Assembly (NCBI GenBank): GCA_023429135.1
Contig: JAEYWD010000027.1
Coordinates: forward strand, 1 to 64,000
Direction of reading: 5' to 3'
Length of the DNA stretch: 64,000 nucleotides
Origin: Bacteroidota bacterium
GTDB lineage: Bacteria; Bacteroidota; Bacteroidia; Bacteroidales; JAAUTT01
Position 1 is the stretch's first letter; every line of letters begins with the position of its first letter. Made by a program: the position numbers and the translations under genes. The notes beneath the pieces are model-generated. The model was not told where the DNA came from, made no database searches, and worked only from the letters and a program-made list of their open reading frames with translations. This document shows, in pieces, positions 61,163-64,000 of this stretch.

Positions 61163-62581
61163 ATGAAAAGATTCAAATGGTTTCTGTTGCCGTTACTTCT
61201 TCTGGTTTTTTCTTTTTCGGAAGGAGTGGGACCAGACCCGACCTTTAAAGGAAATAAAAACAAACTGCTGGTTTACACTTTTCCTATAAACAAAGAAATA
61301 GGACCCGGCATGGTTCGGGTAACACAGAAAAGTTTTGCCGAAGCGAGAAATCTGAAAGCTGATCTTATCATTATCCGCATGAACACATACGGAGGAATGC
61401 TTGATGCTGCCGATTCCATACGGACAATCATTCTAAACAGCACCATCCCGGTGTATGTTTTTATTGATAACAATGCAGCTTCGGCAGGGGCTTTAATCTC
61501 CATAGCTGCCGATCGTATTTACATGCGCGATGGTGCCAACATTGGCGCTGCCACTGTTGTAAACCAGACAGGCGAAGCGCTGCCCGATAAGTACCAGTCG
61601 TTTATGCGGTCGATGATGCGGTCCACAGCCGAATCGCATGGCAAAGACACCATCGTTAATGGCACCGATACTACTTACAAGTGGAAACGCGACCCGCGTA
61701 TTGCTGAAGGCATGGTAGATCCCAGGGTTGTTGTCCCGGGAATTGACGACAGCACCAAAGTAATTACATTTACTACCTCTGAAGCTATGGCCAATGGCTA
61801 TTGCGAAGGCCGGGCTGCAAACGTAAAAGAAGTAATAAAACAGGCAGGGATCGAAAATTATGAGACAAAGGAATATCAGCATACAGCTTTTGAATCTATA
61901 ATGGGCTTTCTGCTAAATCCCTATTTCAGGAGCATCCTTATTATGCTGATTATTGCAGGAATTTACTTTGAACTGCAAACCCCCGGAATAGGATTTCCCC
62001 TAATGGCCGCAGGCTTTGCAGCGGTGCTTTATTTTGCTCCTGCTTACCTCGAGGGTTTGGCCGAGCATTGGGAAATTTTGCTCTTTATAGTCGGAATAGG
62101 ATTGATAATAGTCGAACTTTTTGCCATACCGGGCTTTGGCATAACGGGAATAACGGGAATAGTCTGCGTTGTTGCCGGGCTGACGTTAAGCCTTCTTAAC
62201 AATATTGTGTTTGAGTTCGATTTCCAATATGCAATAACCCAGATATTCAGAGCATTTTTTGTGGTGTTGTTTTCAATGCTTTTTTCTCTGCTTATCTCGA
62301 TTTACCTATCGGATAAACTGGTAAAAACGAACCGCTTTAAATTTCTTGCCTTACAGGCGGAACAAAAAAGCTCGGCAGGTTACGTCTCAGTGGACGATCT
62401 TTCTTTTGTAATAGGTAAGGAAGGAAAAGTAATTTCGATGCTCAGACCTTCCGGGAAAGTTGAAATTGAAGGTGAAATTTACGATGCCATTTCGGAATAT
62501 GGATACATAAACCCAGGTGAAAAAATAAAAGTAACCCGTTACGAAACCGGACAGGTGTATGTGGTAAAAGCAATTGTTTAA
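61163..62581 (+). CDS. NfeD-family membrane serine protease (ClpP-like + NfeD)
   Basis: A 472-residue protein: signal peptide or anchor (FKWFLLPLLLLVFSFSEG), ClpP/SppA-class protease domain (residues about 30-240) with nucleophile serine in NNAASAGALISIAADRIYM and GANIGAATVV, four transmembrane helices (about 255-385, including GIYFELQTPGIGFPLMAAG), and a C-terminal NfeD OB-fold (GKEGKVISMLRPSGKVEIEG). Long NfeD (nodulation-efficiency-like) proteins work with stomatin/flotillin-type partners in membrane quality control. No stomatin gene lies next door; pyruvate kinase follows 27 bp later. Confidence 0.9.
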   Translation: MKRFKWFLLPLLLLVFSFSEGVGPDPTFKGNKNKLLVYTFPINKEIGPGMVRVTQKSFAEARNLKADLIIIRMNTYGGMLDAADSIRTIILNSTIPVYVFIDNNAASAGALISIAADRIYMRDGANIGAATVVNQTGEALPDKYQSFMRSMMRSTAESHGKDTIVNGTDTTYKWKRDPRIAEGMVDPRVVVPGIDDSTKVITFTTSEAMANGYCEGRAANVKEVIKQAGIENYETKEYQHTAFESIMGFLLNPYFRSILIMLIIAGIYFELQTPGIGFPLMAAGFAAVLYFAPAYLEGLAEHWEILLFIVGIGLIIVELFAIPGFGITGITGIVCVVAGLTLSLLNNIVFEFDFQYAITQIFRAFFVVLFSMLFSLLISIYLSDKLVKTNRFKFLALQAEQKSSAGYVSVDDLSFVIGKEGKVISMLRPSGKVEIEGEIYDAISEYGYINPGEKIKVTRYETGQVYVVKAIV

Positions 62582-62608
62582 CAGAAAAGATATGAAGGGG
62601 GAAATGTT

Positions 62609-64000
62609 ATGAAGAACATAAATTCGCAAACAAAGGTAGTTGCAACAATAGGGCCGTCATCATCGTCGAAGGAAATTCTTAAAAGTATTATTAAGCAGGG
62701 TGTTGATGTTTGCAGGCTAAATTTCTCCCATGGGAAACAGGAAGATCATTTGATGGTTATAAAGAACATTCTGGAAATAAACACAGAATTAAAAACCAAC
62801 GTTGCTATTCTGGCCGATTTACAGGGACCCAAAATACGGATAGGCGAAGTTGAGGGCAACCGGGTTGAACTGAAAGAGGGTTCTGAAATTTCTTTTGTAA
62901 CTGAACCCTGCTTAGGTACCGCTGAGAAACTCTATCTCAGCTATCAGGAGTTTCCGCAGGACGTTAAAGTTGGTGATGCCATACTTGTAGACGATGGAAA
63001 AATAAAACTCGAAGTTCTTAGTACCAACCGGAAGGATAAAGTTACTGCAAAGGTGATTTTTGGCGGAATTCTTTCATCGAAAAAAGGGGTAAATCTGCCT
63101 AACACCAAAATCTCAATGCCCAGTTTAACTGAAAAAGATATCAACGACGCAATTTTTGCTCTTGAAAACGGTGTCGACTGGATTGCTTTGTCGTTTGTAC
63201 GAAGTGCCGGTGATCTGATTCAACTGAAAGATATTATCAAGCAGCAGAAAAAGAATGCCAGTATCATCGCCAAAATAGAAAAACCGGAAGCCCTGGCTGA
63301 TATCGACAATATCATCGATATTTCCAACGGTATTATGGTGGCCCGTGGCGACCTGGGTGTTGAAGTACCCTTTGATCAGGTTCCTTTGATTCAGAAAGAT
63401 CTGGTAACCCGCTGCATTGCCAAAGCAAAACCTGTAATTATTGCCACGCAGATGCTGGAAAGTATGATTACCAACTTCCGGCCAACCCGTGCCGAGGCCA
63501 ACGATGTAGCCAATGCAGTGTTCGACGGAGCCGATGCCCTAATGCTCAGCGCAGAAACATCGGCCGGAAAATATCCGGTGGAAGCCGTAAATGCTATGCA
63601 ACGCATTATCGACTGGTCGGAGAAAGGTTTTGAATTTAACCGCGAAACGCTACCTTTATTTAATACCCGAACTTTTCTGCCCGATTCCATATGTTTGAAC
63701 TCCTGCCGTTTGGCTAGTCAAACCAATGCCAAGGCCATAGTTACATTTACAAATTCGGGGTATACCGCTTATAAGATTTCAAGTTACAGGCCCAAGGCTG
63801 CCATTTACGCATTTACACGTAACCCGGCGCTATTGCGAAAGTTATCTCTGTTGTGGGGTGTTAAAGCCTTTTATTTTGAAAATCGCGACAAAATTGACGA
63901 TGCAATAAACTATTCCATTGAAGTTCTGAAATCGGAATCACTCCTGAAAGACAATGATGTTGTGATTCATGCAGGAAGTACTCCATTTGAGGAAAGAGGC
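62609..64000 (+). CDS. pyk: Pyruvate kinase, 3'-truncated by the window edge
   Basis: Open from ATG at 62609 to the window end (464 codons; frame ends exactly at 64000 with GSTPFEERG, about 10-15 residues short of a normal C-terminus). Signatures: KVVATIGPSS at the start, LNFSHG, LADLQGPKIR, the catalytic/metal region IAKIEKPEALADIDNI, GIMVARGDLGVEVP and FDGADALMLSAETSAGKYP. Preceded by AAGGGGGAAATGTT, an unusually strong Shine-Dalgarno-like sequence for this genome; a nearer-upstream ATG at 62592 is followed by a stop after six codons. Catalyses PEP + ADP to pyruvate + ATP. Confidence 0.94.
   Translation, partial: MKNINSQTKVVATIGPSSSSKEILKSIIKQGVDVCRLNFSHGKQEDHLMVIKNILEINTELKTNVAILADLQGPKIRIGEVEGNRVELKEGSEISFVTEPCLGTAEKLYLSYQEFPQDVKVGDAILVDDGKIKLEVLSTNRKDKVTAKVIFGGILSSKKGVNLPNTKISMPSLTEKDINDAIFALENGVDWIALSFVRSAGDLIQLKDIIKQQKKNASIIAKIEKPEALADIDNIIDISNGIMVARGDLGVEVPFDQVPLIQKDLVTRCIAKAKPVIIATQMLESMITNFRPTRAEANDVANAVFDGADALMLSAETSAGKYPVEAVNAMQRIIDWSEKGFEFNRETLPLFNTRTFLPDSICLNSCRLASQTNAKAIVTFTNSGYTAYKISSYRPKAAIYAFTRNPALLRKLSLLWGVKAFYFENRDKIDDAINYSIEVLKSESLLKDNDVVIHAGSTPFEERG

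Overview
The window reads as a chromosomal segment of a Bacteroidota bacterium, probably a free-living or host/plant-matter-degrading member of Bacteroidales/Marinilabiliales (inference). Support seen in the sequence: start codons mostly without Shine-Dalgarno sequences, several good matches to the Bacteroidota promoter (-7 TAnnTTTG, -33 TTG), a serine-palmitoyltransferase-like enzyme, a full menaquinone operon with the short Bacteroidota-type MenE, many secreted glycoside hydrolases, and palindromic intergenic repeats of the REP/MITE type. No rRNA, tRNA, CRISPR array, transposase or prophage gene was recognised.

Layout. 0-2.3 kb: serine palmitoyltransferase-like enzyme and an SDR protein, separated by a bidirectional terminator. 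2.4-7.2 kb (minus): chemoreceptor, two response regulators and a PAS histidine kinase. 7.3-14.5 kb (plus): menaquinone operon menI-like/menF/menD/menB/menA/menC/menE. 14.5-18.1 kb: secreted Gfo/Idh/MocA protein, alpha/beta hydrolase, sodium:solute symporter. 18.2-21.5 kb: recR, then kdgK with two small exported proteins, which looks like a uronate/pectin by-product module.

21.6-38.1 kb is the most unusual part: two back-to-back arms of a glycoconjugate locus. The minus arm has three tandem CgeB-like glycosyltransferases, a GT4, a Gfo/Idh/MocA dehydrogenase, a zinc-type dehydrogenase and two nucleotide-sugar epimerases. The plus arm has a small membrane protein, UDP-galactopyranose mutase, a 46-codon micro-ORF ending in a perfect palindromic terminator, a glycosyltransferase, a GH1-like/RmlD-like fusion and a second GH1-like protein. 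The 770-bp gap between the arms holds nested palindromic repeats. No flippase, polymerase or ABC exporter is present, so a small glycoside or glycolipid is more likely than an exported polysaccharide (inference).

38.2-42.6 kb: sbcCD. 42.9-54.4 kb: a carbohydrate-utilisation region without SusC/SusD (GH3, GH140-like, CubicO-type hydrolase, deoC, a truncated Tat/lipoprotein gene fragment, a GntR/UTRA regulator with two 16-bp operators flanking a promoter, a homocysteine methyltransferase, a DJ-1 protein and GH2). 54.7-64 kb: NhaD antiporter, two proteins of unknown function, MsbA-like ABC exporter, purB, an NfeD-family membrane protease and pyruvate kinase, which runs off the end of the window.
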